64,000 nt of DNA from the NCBI GenBank assembly GCA_031388585.1, contig JANMRU010000141.1:1-64000 (forward strand), given 5' to 3'. Positions 8,970 to 17,873 of this stretch are shown here, in pieces (position 1 is the stretch's first letter; each line of letters starts with the position of its first letter). Under the pieces are notes generated by a model that worked only from the letters and a program-made list of their open reading frames with translations, searched no databases and was not told where the DNA came from. Made by a program: the position numbers and the translations under genes. The stretch is from PCC-6802 sp031388585 (lineage in GTDB: Bacteria; Cyanobacteriota; Cyanobacteriia; Pseudanabaenales; Pseudanabaenaceae).

Positions 8970-9080
8970 ATAGCAATACCAATTTAAATAGTCGGGGTTG
9001 CAGATGGGTATGTGGGGGCTACACCGCACGAAGGGGCGGAACCACTTCACCCCCCTAAAAAAATAAAAAATGTTTGCTAT
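8970..9080. repeat. diverged family B-like repeat
   Basis: The stretch starts ATAGCAAT and ends TTTGCTAT, so it has short terminal inverted repeats like family B. It also has an A/T stretch near one end (CCTAAAAAAATAAAAAA) and a G/C-rich middle, in the orientation opposite to the copy at 340. Sequence identity to the other copies is low, so this is a tentative member. Confidence 0.4.
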
Positions 9081-9140
9081 ATGGCGATCGCCAATAAAGT
9101 TAGACTTCCCACTCAATTAAATTTTGTTCTAAAGAATTAT

Positions 9141-9200
9141 GTGGGGAGTTTGAGGGCTACGCCCTCAATTAGGAGCTATGCCCCAAACCTCTTCAAATAT
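9141..9200. repeat. core of family C repeat (no terminal repeats visible)
   Basis: The block GGGAGTTTGAGGGC and GCCCTCAATT, followed by GCCCCAAACC, matches the centre of the full copy at 16955-17080. The inner GAGGGC/GCCCTC forms a small hairpin. The outer TIR sequences are not recognisable here. With the family B-like copy just upstream and the terminator downstream it fills the 460-base spacer between the two porin genes. Confidence 0.55.
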
Positions 9201-9234
9201 AGATCTTTTTTTAGTTCTACGTAAGGTGAGCTAC

Positions 9235-9268
9235 TAAAAAAACATCCTCTAAATGAGGATGCTTTTTT
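9235..9268 (-). terminator. intrinsic terminator of the second porin gene
   Basis: CATCCTC (9243-9249) and GAGGATG (9255-9261) form a stem with a 5-base loop. It is flanked by A and T tracts on both sides, so it could act on both strands; on the minus strand it follows the porin stop at 9304 by about 40 bases. Confidence 0.75.
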
Positions 9269-9303
9269 AGATTAAGGACTTAAAGTTCTAAGCCTAAAAT
9301 TTA

Positions 9304-10965
9304 CTAGAAACTGAACACAGTCCGAAGGGTGCCAACGGTAACAGTTCCATTTGTACTGTCGTTGTTGGGGTTGAAGATGAACTGTAGATCGGGGGTGATT
9401 CTGATGTTGTCAGAAATTGGGAAGTTGTAGAACAATTCCAAATTGGTCTGAGAGCTGTTACCTACTTGGCTGGAGATAAATGGCTGACCAACCGCAATCC
9501 CAGCTAGAGCACCTGGCTTGAATAGGTCAGGGAAGGCAAATCCAAACATCCAGGTCTGAGGGCTAATGCTTCTACCTGTTCCAGGGTTGACGAAGTTACC
9601 GTAGGCAGTTGAAGCACTCAGGCTAACACCACGGCTGTTGATGGTTCCGAAGCCATAGCGACCAAAGAGAGCAGCACCCTTAGCAAATGCCCACTCAACG
9701 TTTACGCCACCAGATTCAACATCAACATTGCTGATTGCACCCTTGGTGTACTGCAGGCGGAGCGCAAAAGGCCCTTTCTTATCGCCATCTTTAGGAGAAA
9801 ACTCAAGCTCAATCGTGCCTTGGTAAGGATCGCCAAACAGTCCTCGGTTAGTAAGCGCACCTGTGCCATTATCGCCAGCGGAAGGTACTGAACCTGTCGC
9901 AGCAGCATAGACAGCACGAAGGCTAAATGCTCCACTACCAGGATTCCAGTCGAGTGCTGCACCAGGAACCCCATTGATGGGGTTAATAAGCATTACAAGG
10001 GGATTGTTAAGGAAGAATGTGGAGGAGAAATCAACGGCTTCGTTGTTAGCAAAGCTATTAACATCAACATAATCCCAAACATTAATGGCAGGGCCGATTG
10101 CTACCTTTAAGTCTTTAAATGGCTTGAATTCATAGACCAGCTTCTGTAGACCAAAATTGCTGCTGACACCACCGAAGTCTAGGGCGAATGTATCAAATCC
10201 GATATTGCCCAAGTCTCCAGCAGGAAAGGCACCAATCACGTTACCGGCGGTTGCACCACCGTTACCAGCTTGAAGGCGGGTGATTAACAAGTCATCGCCA
10301 GTAAAGCTAGTATTAAAGTCAAGACGGACTCTGGAATTAAAAGTGGTATTGACGTTGCCGTTGTTACCACCGCTAGCACCAGTGACAGCAAAGATGGCTT
10401 GACCGCTTAGCTTTGTAGTGGTAGAAAACTGCTGAGACTCTAGCTTAGCGGTCTTAGACTCTAAAGCATCAACACGTCCTTTTAGAGCTGCTAGTTCTGC
10501 GGCAAACTCTTCTTGTAACTTTTGAACGGCAGCGAAGTCTTCTTTACTGACTTTATCTGCCAGACCAGTTGTAATAATCTCGTTGATTTTGTCCAAGCAA
10601 GCATTCAAACCTGCGGCAAACTCGTAGCGAGTCATAGAGCGTTGGCCGCGATAGGTCTTATCGGGGTAACCAGCAATACATCCGTAGCGTTCAACTAAGG
10701 ATTGCAAGGCTGTAAATGCCCAATCAGTAGGTTTGACATCGCTGAGCTGAGATACCGATGTAACGTTCTGTGCAACTTCTTGTGCGTTATTATTCAATAC
10801 TTCAGTCACTTGACTGACTTGAGCTGGCTGAGAAGCTTCTTGGGTATTGGAGCTGGCCGCTGATGTATCGACTTTGGTTTGTGCTAGTACAGGATTGCCT
10901 GCAATTAGGCTAGCTACGGTCAGAATGCTAATGCCGCCTGCTAGTTTGAGATAAGATTCTTTCAT
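9304..10965 (-). CDS. SLH-domain OprB-type outer-membrane porin, copy 2
   Basis: 553 residues from the ATG at 10965, which is preceded by GTGAGGAGTAAAAAT, nearly the same leader as copy 1; the longer frame from 11001 is not supported by a ribosome binding site. Layout is the same as copy 1: signal peptide (~1-29), SLH domain (VSQLSDVKPTDWAFTALQSL), coiled coil (LQEEFAAELAALKGRVDALE) and OprB barrel ending RTVFSF. The SLH and C-terminal barrel segments are almost identical to copy 1, while the middle and linker (T/Q-rich after the signal) differ. This points to a tandem duplication, or to gene conversion. It is the upstream member of the array. Confidence 0.93.
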   Translation of the reverse strand: MKESYLKLAGGISILTVASLIAGNPVLAQTKVDTSAASSNTQEASQPAQVSQVTEVLNNNAQEVAQNVTSVSQLSDVKPTDWAFTALQSLVERYGCIAGYPDKTYRGQRSMTRYEFAAGLNACLDKINEIITTGLADKVSKEDFAAVQKLQEEFAAELAALKGRVDALESKTAKLESQQFSTTTKLSGQAIFAVTGASGGNNGNVNTTFNSRVRLDFNTSFTGDDLLITRLQAGNGGATAGNVIGAFPAGDLGNIGFDTFALDFGGVSSNFGLQKLVYEFKPFKDLKVAIGPAINVWDYVDVNSFANNEAVDFSSTFFLNNPLVMLINPINGVPGAALDWNPGSGAFSLRAVYAAATGSVPSAGDNGTGALTNRGLFGDPYQGTIELEFSPKDGDKKGPFALRLQYTKGAISNVDVESGGVNVEWAFAKGAALFGRYGFGTINSRGVSLSASTAYGNFVNPGTGRSISPQTWMFGFAFPDLFKPGALAGIAVGQPFISSQVGNSSQTNLELFYNFPISDNIRITPDLQFIFNPNNDSTNGTVTVGTLRTVFSF

Positions 10966-11001
10966 ATTTTTACTCCTCACGAGAGCGTTTTGATATTGCA
11001 A

Positions 11002-11468
11002 ATTTTGCTTGAGCTTCTAACAGTTAGACTCTGTGTACGTCACTAACCTTTGGTTTGCGCGTCTATAGAAATCAGACTATTCTCTATTTCCAGGAAAAGA
11101 TTCCATGAATCTAGAGCATATCTATAGGGCTTTGCAACTTTTTTGCTCAAGATTTAGTCAGAGTTACCCTTTTCTTGGATATTAGATAGCCATATATTAG
11201 CACTTCAAGCCCTTACAAAACAAAGGTTATGGTAGCTTTTGCTAAGTAATTTAAGGCTCAGTGTGATGCTTGGCACTTGACTAAGTGAGTAATTTCACCA
11301 TAGACATCGTGCCTTGGAGTGCCTATCACGTAAGCAGAGTATCGCTCGGCACTTTAGTCTTCACTATGACAGAGTTGGGCAAATCTAATCCCTTTCTGGG
11401 GTTGGACGTGTCAGGGAGTCTTGACTTATATAATTGGTGTAGTAAGCCCTACCTGTTCAAATTGCTCT
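11002..11468. other. 467-base divergent spacer
   Basis: This spacer separates the minus-strand porin from the plus-strand HEAT gene and should hold both promoters. I saw no clear Fur box, riboswitch or repeat. The possible reading frames in it show no family resemblance. Confidence 0.5.
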
Positions 11469-12161
11469 ATGCCCTCAACTAGCTTGATTACTGTATCATC
11501 ACAACTGGAAAGCAGTAGTTCTCGCGATCGCCTCTTAGCGTTAGTATCTCTGCGTGATGTACCTGCGGAAGATGCAGTACCGCTAATCCTGAAGGTAATT
11601 GATGACGAAAATACTCAGGTTCGTTCTATGGCTGTATTTGCCCTTGGGGTAAAACCCACGGAGGCATGTTTCCCTGTCCTGGTTAGAATTTTGGACTCAG
11701 AAGCAGACTACGGTATTCGGGCAGCGGCGGCGGGAGCCCTAGGCTATTTGAGCGATCCGAGGGGCTTAGAGCCTCTGCTGCGAGCTTTTTACGAAGATGT
11801 GGAATGGTTGGTGAGGTTCAGTGCGGCGGTCTCGCTGGGCAATTTACGCGATCCGCGTGCATTTGATGCACTAATTGAGGCGCTCAGTTGCGAGGAAACC
11901 ATGTTGCATCAGGCGGCGATCGCGGCTTTAGGTGAGATTGGCGAACTGCGCGCCTGCGAACCTATTCTCAAATTTGCTCGATCTGATGATTGGCTGACCA
12001 GACAGAGATTGGCGGAAGCCCTCGGTAATCTACCCACAGCGAAGAGCCTTTCAGCCTTGAATTATTTAACTAAGGACGAGCATTCACAGGTTGCTGCTGC
12101 TGCTGAATTTGCTCGCGATCGCCTATTGCAATATGTATTGCAACATGGTGACTTAAATTAA
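11469..12161 (+). CDS. HEAT-repeat protein of the NblB/CpcE type
   Basis: 230 residues from the ATG at 11469 (MPSTSLITV); an upstream in-frame start at 11421 would add 16 residues without family resemblance. From residue ~20 on the protein is a chain of HEAT/PBS-lyase repeats, e.g. VRSMAVFALGV, IRAAAAGALGYLSDPRG, VRFSAAVSLGNLRDPRA, LHQAAIAALGEIGE and TRQRLAEALGNLP. Cyanobacterial proteins of this length and pattern include NblB (phycobilisome degradation) and relatives of the CpcE/CpcF bilin lyases. No phycobilisome genes are adjacent, so the exact role is open. Confidence 0.7.
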   Translation: MPSTSLITVSSQLESSSSRDRLLALVSLRDVPAEDAVPLILKVIDDENTQVRSMAVFALGVKPTEACFPVLVRILDSEADYGIRAAAAGALGYLSDPRGLEPLLRAFYEDVEWLVRFSAAVSLGNLRDPRAFDALIEALSCEETMLHQAAIAALGEIGELRACEPILKFARSDDWLTRQRLAEALGNLPTAKSLSALNYLTKDEHSQVAAAAEFARDRLLQYVLQHGDLN

Positions 12162-12203
12162 TCTCTGGCGTAATATCCAGTCAGTCTAGAAAAAATTGTA
12201 GCT

Positions 12204-13256
12204 ATGGCACTAATACTGGCTGGCGATATTGGTGGGACAAAAACTCTATTACGTCTAGCAGATACGGCAGACCCAGCAAACCTTGAGAATGAAAATCTCC
12301 CCACCAACCTATTTGAAGCTAGCTACCGCAGCAATGACTTCGAGCATCTAACCCTAATCGTACAAAAGTTTCTGGCAGGGGCACAGGATCGCTTGGGCTA
12401 TTTTCCGCAGCTGCAAACTGCGTGCTTTGGGATTGCGGGGCCAGTGGTGAACAATACTTCGGAATTAACTAATTTAGGTTGGTCTTTGCAGGGCGATCGC
12501 CTGGCGATCGCTTTGGAGATTGCACAGGTAACTCTAATAAATGACTTTGCCGCTGTGGGTTATGGGATTGGAGGTTTAGAGAGTAAGGATCTGCATACAC
12601 TTCAGACAGGTCAACCTCAACCCCAAGCCCCAATTGCAATTATTGGAGCGGGAACTGGTTTGGGTGAGGGTTGGCTAACCTGGAGCGGGAGCAGTTATAA
12701 GGTGCAAAACTCTGAAGGTGGACATGCCAGCTTTGCCCCATGCGATCGCTTTGAGCTGGAATTATTGCAATATCTATTATGCCGTCATGAGCATGTTTCT
12801 GTGGAGCGCGTCGTCTCTGGTCAGGGCATTGTAGCAATTTACCAGTTTTTACGCGATCGTCAGTTTGCCGTTGATACGATTGGTTTGGCTCAGATTGTAA
12901 GTGATTGGGAGCAGGGCATAGGCTCAGTCGATCCAGGTGCTGCAATTTCGCAAGCAGGACTAGAGCAACGCGATCGCCTGGCAATCCAAACTATGCTGAT
13001 GTTTGTCAAAGCTTATGGGTCGGAGGCCGCTAACCTCGCACTCAAGCTATTACCCTACGGTGGCTTATATATTGCGGGGGGAATTGCCGCTAAGATCTTG
13101 CCGTTGCTGCAACAGGGAGAATTTATCGCCGCATTTCAGCAAAAAGGCAGAATGCAATCCCTTTTAGCGCATATTCCACTGCATATTATTTTGAACCCTA
13201 ATGTTGGGTTGATCGGCTCGACGCTTTATGCTGCGAGGGCATGTTTGGAAGATTAG
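12204..13256 (+). CDS. glk: glucokinase
   Basis: 350 residues, the usual size of bacterial glucokinase of the ROK-independent Glk family. The phosphate-binding loop GDIGGTKTLLRL is at residues 7-18, and other family signatures are LINDFAAVGYG, IGAGTGLGEGWL (ATP/glucose binding) and SEGGHASFAP with the Glu-Gly-Gly-His motif. It phosphorylates glucose to glucose 6-phosphate in the cytoplasm. It starts 42 bases after the HEAT gene. Confidence 0.93.
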   Translation: MALILAGDIGGTKTLLRLADTADPANLENENLPTNLFEASYRSNDFEHLTLIVQKFLAGAQDRLGYFPQLQTACFGIAGPVVNNTSELTNLGWSLQGDRLAIALEIAQVTLINDFAAVGYGIGGLESKDLHTLQTGQPQPQAPIAIIGAGTGLGEGWLTWSGSSYKVQNSEGGHASFAPCDRFELELLQYLLCRHEHVSVERVVSGQGIVAIYQFLRDRQFAVDTIGLAQIVSDWEQGIGSVDPGAAISQAGLEQRDRLAIQTMLMFVKAYGSEAANLALKLLPYGGLYIAGGIAAKILPLLQQGEFIAAFQQKGRMQSLLAHIPLHIILNPNVGLIGSTLYAARACLED

Positions 13257-13451
13257 GGATTTATCAATGCGACCGATCTTATATAAACTGGAGCAAGGCA
13301 TCTGCCGATTCTTACAATTCTTGCTTTCGTTTGCGATCGCACCCATCAAGAAAAATGGGTCACAGAGGTGCAGCCCCGACATTAGTTTTACTATTTTTTG
13401 TCTGTGGGGCTTGCAAAAAATTTAAACAAATATAAAAAAATTTAAAATTCT

Positions 13452-14618
13452 ATGAAACCAATCACCTTGCTGGGCTCTACTGGCTCGATCGGCACCCAAA
13501 CCCTGGACATCGTAGCGCAATATCCTGATCGCTTCAGAGTAGTAGGTCTTGCCGCAGGGGGAAATGTAGATCTGCTAGCAGAGCAAATTCGCAGATTTCA
13601 GCCAGAAATTGTGGCGATCGCCGATCCAAACAAATTTGCTGCGCTCAAAGAAGCGATCGCTGGGGTCACACCTCAACCCATTCTACTCGCAGGTAAAGAG
13701 GGAATTGAAACCGTCGCTGCCTATGGCGATGCCCAAACCGTAGTTACTGGTATTGTGGGTTGTGCTGGCCTGCTACCGACCATTGCCGCCATTAAAGCTG
13801 GTAAAGATATTGCTTTGGCAAATAAAGAAACTTTGATTGCGGCAGGATCGGTGGTGCTACCTCTGATCGAGAAACACGGAGTCAAGATCTTGCCTGCTGA
13901 CTCAGAGCATTCTGCGATCTTCCAGTGCTTGCAGGGTATACCCGCAGGCGGCCTGCGACGGATCTTGCTCACGGCTTCAGGTGGTTCGTTTAGAGATCTA
14001 CCTGTAGAGAAATTAAGTACGGTGACGGTTGCCGATGCGCTGAAGCATCCAAACTGGTCAATGGGACGCAAAATTACGATCGACTCTGCCACGCTCATGA
14101 ATAAGGGGCTAGAGGTAATCGAGGCTCATTATCTGTTTGGAGTGGACTACGATCGCATCGAAATTGTCATCCACCCGCAGAGCATCATTCATTCACTAAT
14201 TGAGTTGCAAGATAGCTCCGTGCTGGCGCAACTAGGATTACCAGACATGCGACTACCGCTACTCTATGCCCTCTCTTATCCCGAACGCATCCATACTGAT
14301 TGGTCTCGTCTCGATCTATTTAAGTGCGGCGATCTGACATTCCGTGAACCCGATCGCAGCAAATATCCATGTATGGATCTGGCCTACGCTGCTGGCAGGC
14401 GTGGTGGCACGATGCCTGCAGTTCTGAATGCTGCTAACGAGCAAGCTGTGGAACTATTCTTAAATGGCAAGATTACCTTTGTGCAGATCCCGCAATTGAT
14501 TGAAATGGCTTGCGATCGCCATAACTGCTTAACTCAACCAGGTTTAGACGACATTATTGCTGCTGATACTTGGGCTAGACAGTCAGTTCTTGAGAATTTA
14601 CTAGCGATCGCCCGCTAG
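13452..14618 (+). CDS. dxr: 1-deoxy-D-xylulose 5-phosphate reductoisomerase
   Basis: 388 residues, full length. NADPH-binding GSTGSIGTQTLD lies at residues 8-19, the metal/substrate segment ADSEHSAIFQCL and ASGGSFRD loop in the middle, and the family motif MGRKITIDSATLMNKGLEVIEA follows. It makes 2-C-methyl-D-erythritol 4-phosphate, the committed step of plastid-type isoprenoid synthesis, supplying carotenoids, the phytol of chlorophyll, and the UppS product further along this window. Confidence 0.97.
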   Translation: MKPITLLGSTGSIGTQTLDIVAQYPDRFRVVGLAAGGNVDLLAEQIRRFQPEIVAIADPNKFAALKEAIAGVTPQPILLAGKEGIETVAAYGDAQTVVTGIVGCAGLLPTIAAIKAGKDIALANKETLIAAGSVVLPLIEKHGVKILPADSEHSAIFQCLQGIPAGGLRRILLTASGGSFRDLPVEKLSTVTVADALKHPNWSMGRKITIDSATLMNKGLEVIEAHYLFGVDYDRIEIVIHPQSIIHSLIELQDSSVLAQLGLPDMRLPLLYALSYPERIHTDWSRLDLFKCGDLTFREPDRSKYPCMDLAYAAGRRGGTMPAVLNAANEQAVELFLNGKITFVQIPQLIEMACDRHNCLTQPGLDDIIAADTWARQSVLENLLAIAR

Positions 14619-14713
14619 TGCAATACCAAGAATTCCCGAAAGCCCCCTCTAGCCACCCCTTGCTAAGAGGCGGCGATCGCTTGGGGTAGTAGCAACAGAT
14701 CTAAAACAAGATC

Positions 14714-15775
14714 TTAGGAATCAGGCTGTCTTTTTTTGAGGACGGGGCGGGTTGGCGGTTCAGAAGTTGGTCTTGTCTGCCGAATTGGTTTACCTACGCC
14801 CTCGCCTACACTACTTGAGCCAACTTGATCGCCAAATTTCCTAGGTTTAGGCTTAAATCCGGGCCTGACATCTGTCTTGCGGAAAGACTTACGCGGTGGT
14901 TTGGCAGGAATATTAGCAATAAAATTAGCATCAAGAATTTTGAGGACATTGCCCTGACGCTGGGCATTAACATCCCAAAACTGGCCAACGGCATTGGTGG
15001 GCAAAATTCCAGACAGACATATTTTGAATTTTGTGATGGCCTTACCACCATCTTTTCTCGGCTGCACTGGCTTACTATTTAGTCCAATGCGACGCACTTT
15101 AATATATACCTGGTTATCTTCCAGTGATTGTGCGATTACCTCACCACGCACAGAGAAATAACCATCATCAACACTGGGTTCAGAAGACTGCTCTGCTTTG
15201 CCCATCTCTACGGGGGCCCACACGCCAGCGATCTGAATGTGCAAGTCCCCAGCTCTATCACGAGTGCGGGGATATACAACCCAGTAGTAGTCTTTCTCAA
15301 GATCGAGACGCTTTTTGACAATAGAAATAACCTTACCCAATAAAACAGCATCGATCGTCGTGCCGTCCGGGGTAACGATAAAGCCTTTGCTAAACTGATC
15401 TTCCTCAGGTGTATAGCGGCCTTGAACTAAACCAATAGCTCTATACTGCATTGGCTCCGTCGCTGGAGGAATTGGTAACGTGCGCTCAGAGCGATCGAGC
15501 GATAGCTGCTCTGACAGATCAGAGGGCTGTGCTATTAATTCATCCGTTGGTGGTTCTTGAACAGATTCAACTAATTCAGTCTTCGCTTCTACGATGATTT
15601 CGCTAGCTGCTTCGCTAGCTGCTTCGCTAGCTGCTTCGCTGATAGGTGTAGGACTAATTAGCTTAACTAGCTCTAGTTTTTGAGGTTCCTTTGCAGCGGC
15701 AGACTTAGACGTTGCCGAACCCGACGCAGAACTTGTGGACTTGGGAGACTTACTTGATTTGTTGAACTTGCTCAT
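14714..15775 (-). CDS. conserved hypothetical protein with Ala-Ser-Glu repeats
   Basis: 353 residues. Residues 1-~115 are low complexity: a Ser/Lys-rich start, then tandem SEAA repeats (~45-60) and an acidic stretch. Residues ~105-270 appear folded (YRAIGLVQGRYTPEEDQFSKGFIVTPDG, LDLEKDYYWVVYPRT, LHIQIAGVW). A basic Pro/Arg-rich tail (KPPRKSFRKTD, RPVLKKRQPDS) closes the protein. The core is beta rich and could be OB-like, but no family function is known to me. A basic tail and acidic/Ser head would fit nucleic acid binding; this is inference. Confidence 0.65.
   Translation of the reverse strand: MSKFNKSSKSPKSTSSASGSATSKSAAAKEPQKLELVKLISPTPISEAASEAASEAASEIIVEAKTELVESVQEPPTDELIAQPSDLSEQLSLDRSERTLPIPPATEPMQYRAIGLVQGRYTPEEDQFSKGFIVTPDGTTIDAVLLGKVISIVKKRLDLEKDYYWVVYPRTRDRAGDLHIQIAGVWAPVEMGKAEQSSEPSVDDGYFSVRGEVIAQSLEDNQVYIKVRRIGLNSKPVQPRKDGGKAITKFKICLSGILPTNAVGQFWDVNAQRQGNVLKILDANFIANIPAKPPRKSFRKTDVRPGFKPKPRKFGDQVGSSSVGEGVGKPIRQTRPTSEPPTRPVLKKRQPDS
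15599..15640. repeat. in-frame tandem repeat, 12-bp unit
   Basis: TTCGCTAGCTGC repeats three times and a half unit follows. On the minus strand it encodes repeated Ala-Ala-Ser-Glu in the preceding gene. The perfect DNA identity of the copies suggests recent slippage. Confidence 0.85.
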
Positions 15776-16158
15776 TAGAACCTCCGAAACATACCATGAC
15801 CCAAATTTGGGGAAGATCTACTCATATAGCTTTGGCAATAACCAAAGCTTGAGTTCAGTTAACTAATAGGGAAATTAGTTGGAAACTTTTTGCCAGGTTA
15901 ATAGAATAACCCCAAAACTAAAGCTGGCAGTACAAAGCTTCAACTGCTCTTTACATTGTAATGAAGTTGAATGGATCTCTATACTAACAGGGCAAAACGG
16001 AGCCGCGTCAATAACCTGAAGAATATTCTTCTAGATCATCGACATCCTAGCATTTGGCTTAATCCAATGGTGTGCTATGTCCGGATTAAATATTCAGCTT
16101 CGTCTTAACTAGGGGGATTTTGCACGCATAAAGCAGGATGCTATTGCTAGGACTATCT
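15776..16158. other. 383-base intergenic region with a perfect hairpin
   Basis: The region separates the 5' end of the Ser/Glu-rich gene from the 3' end of tpiA, both on the minus strand. AGCTTTGG (15828-15835) and CCAAAGCT (15842-15849) form a perfect 8-bp stem with a 6-base loop in the likely leader of the downstream gene; no T-run follows, so it is not a standard terminator. No gene or known riboswitch was recognised. Confidence 0.5.
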
Positions 16159-16917
16159 CTATGTATCCTGCAAATGTTGGTAGTTAACTATTCGCGCGAA
16201 CCCTTTAGCATCGAGACTAGCTCCACCGACTAGTACTCCGTCAATTTCTGGCTGTGCCATGATTTCATCAATATTTTCAGGTTTCACAGAGCCACCGTAC
16301 TGAATTGTGAGATCTGGGTAGTCAAGCTGGCTGCGAATCGAACCAATGACACGATTTGCTTCCTTCGCTTCGCAGGTATCCCCAGTACCGATCGCCCATA
16401 TTGGTTCGTAGGCAATAATTAAATTTTTCTGATCTACTTCTTGTAATCCCTGCGCCAGTTGAGAAGCGATCCATGCTTCGGTTTCTCCGCCATCGCGCTG
16501 TTGCTTGCTTTCTCCCACACACAAAATTGGGGTTAAGCCATGACTTTGTGCTGCTTTGAGCCGTTGATTGACTGTGGCATTAGTTTCGCCAAAATACTGT
16601 CGTCTTTCACTGTGACCAATGATCGCAAACTTGATTCCCAATTCCACTAACATTGGTGCGGCAATTTCACCTGTAAATGCACCCTCATTAGCCCAATGTA
16701 CATTCTGTGCGCCAATACTGAGGTTAGTCGGCCCATTTGCAGCTAGCTGTAACAACAGCGGCAACGTCGTAAATGGGGGACAGATAATAATCTGAGCCGC
16801 TGTGCCCCATTCGCTCTTCTGGGCAGTGAGTTGGGGCAGGAAATCAACCAGAAATGCTTTGGCCTCTGACTGGGTCTTATACATTTTCCAGTTGCCAGCA
16901 ATTACAATCTTACGCAA
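16159..16917 (-). CDS. tpiA: triosephosphate isomerase
   Basis: 252 residues, full length. Active-site features are visible: Lys in AGNWKMYKTQ (residues 7-16), His in GHSERR, and Glu in AYEPIWAIGTG; the phosphate loop QYGGSVKPEN is present. It interconverts glyceraldehyde 3-phosphate and dihydroxyacetone phosphate in glycolysis and the Calvin cycle. The start is TTG at 16917 with AAGGA about 9 bases upstream; no ATG is available nearby. Confidence 0.96.
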   Translation of the reverse strand: MRKIVIAGNWKMYKTQSEAKAFLVDFLPQLTAQKSEWGTAAQIIICPPFTTLPLLLQLAANGPTNLSIGAQNVHWANEGAFTGEIAAPMLVELGIKFAIIGHSERRQYFGETNATVNQRLKAAQSHGLTPILCVGESKQQRDGGETEAWIASQLAQGLQEVDQKNLIIAYEPIWAIGTGDTCEAKEANRVIGSIRSQLDYPDLTIQYGGSVKPENIDEIMAQPEIDGVLVGGASLDAKGFARIVNYQHLQDT

Positions 16918-16954
16918 AGTAAATAGTCCTTAAAAATCCATTTTTTTAATGCTT

Positions 16955-17080
16955 TAGGACTTACGCAGTCAAATCCATGAAAAATGAATGGAAGGGAGTT
17001 TGAGGGCTTCGCCCTCAATTGGGGCGTTGCCCCAAACCCCTTAAAATTCGGTTTTTATCTTTCACGGTGCGTAAATCCTA
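16955..17080. repeat. MITE-like repeat, family C (complete copy)
   Basis: About 126 bases with terminal inverted repeats TAGGACTTACGCA and TGCGTAAATCCTA (one mismatch in 13). The core has GAGGGC/GCCCTC and GGGGC/GCCCC hairpin blocks. A core copy lies at 9141-9200. It contains no gene and sits upstream of tpiA. Confidence 0.7.
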
Positions 17081-17182
17081 TGCTTATTTAAGTTTAGTTT
17101 TAAACTTGGTGATTATAGAGACTTAATTATCAAAACAGAGCTAGGGGCCGAAACGAGTCAGCTGGGTCAGCAAGAAAAAGAT

Positions 17183-17389
17183 CTAGGGTTTTCTCTCGTC
17201 AGGGGTTGCCCGTAAGCAAGTATAGTTAGCGGCATTCCGAAAGGTTTGAATCTTTTCGACAATATTAAGATGGCCGCAGTTGGGGCAATAGACTTTTTCA
17301 CCGATTTGCGGCTCAATATCTGCTCTGCTCCACCAACTCTGACAGCGATCGCAACAAAAATGATATAGAAACTCTAAAGATACCTTCAT
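17183..17389 (-). CDS. small zinc-ribbon protein
   Basis: 68 residues with two CxxC pairs (C13/C16 in CDRC and C35/C38 in CPNC), spaced like a rubredoxin-type zinc ribbon, the second followed by GH. It begins 2 bases after the ycf35 stop, so it is translated together with it. Function unknown; the linkage suggests a shared role with Ycf35. Confidence 0.75.
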   Translation of the reverse strand: MKVSLEFLYHFCCDRCQSWWSRADIEPQIGEKVYCPNCGHLNIVEKIQTFRNAANYTCLRATPDERKP

Positions 17390-17391
17390 CT

Positions 17392-17766
17392 TTAAACCCA
17401 GCGTCCCACCACTACGCGCACCGTACCATCTGGTAAAACTTCTTCCTGCTCGATCGCAAAGCCTTGAGCTTGAGCCGCCGCCATCAGCGATCTGTGCGCA
17501 TATTTTTGCGTGACCGCATTGACAAAAGCCTGCTCGTCGATCTGCGCTCCCCAGAAATCTGCGATTAGTTCATAGCTTGCGCCCTGCTTTCTAAAGCCCA
17601 GGTCATAGCCGTTAATCTGGCGAACCACGTATTCAGACTCGATCTTGTTGCCTTTGTAACCGCGTACCATCGTATTGCGTTCTACCTTATACCCCAATTC
17701 TTGCAGAGCTTGTTGCAAAATTTCGCCATTTTCGATCTGGACTTTGATCGTCGTAAAGTGGGACAT
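17392..17766 (-). CDS. ycf35: Ycf35 family protein (DUF1257)
   Basis: 124 residues from the ATG at 17766, which has a strong AGGAGG about 10 bases upstream; the open frame continues to 17988 but that part resembles nothing. The sequence MSHFTTIKVQIENGEILQQAL, the NTMVRGYKGN segment and the C-terminal DGTVRVVVGRWV are typical of Ycf35, a protein conserved in cyanobacteria and encoded in some red-algal plastids. Its function is unknown. It precedes the zinc-ribbon gene and is divergent from the RNase gene. Confidence 0.92.
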   Translation of the reverse strand: MSHFTTIKVQIENGEILQQALQELGYKVERNTMVRGYKGNKIESEYVVRQINGYDLGFRKQGASYELIADFWGAQIDEQAFVNAVTQKYAHRSLMAAAQAQGFAIEQEEVLPDGTVRVVVGRWV

Positions 17767-17873
17767 GAGACTTTTTCCTCCTGATAGTTTCAGTATTCCA
17801 CAAACTCTTGACTTGGTATGCATGTGGTTGACTATAGAGTAAAATTTCAGATAAACCGTGGAAAATAGAGCTT

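Noticed and set aside
9012..9224. 70-residue plus-strand open frame between porins
   Set aside because: It runs through two repeat copies and has no conserved features.
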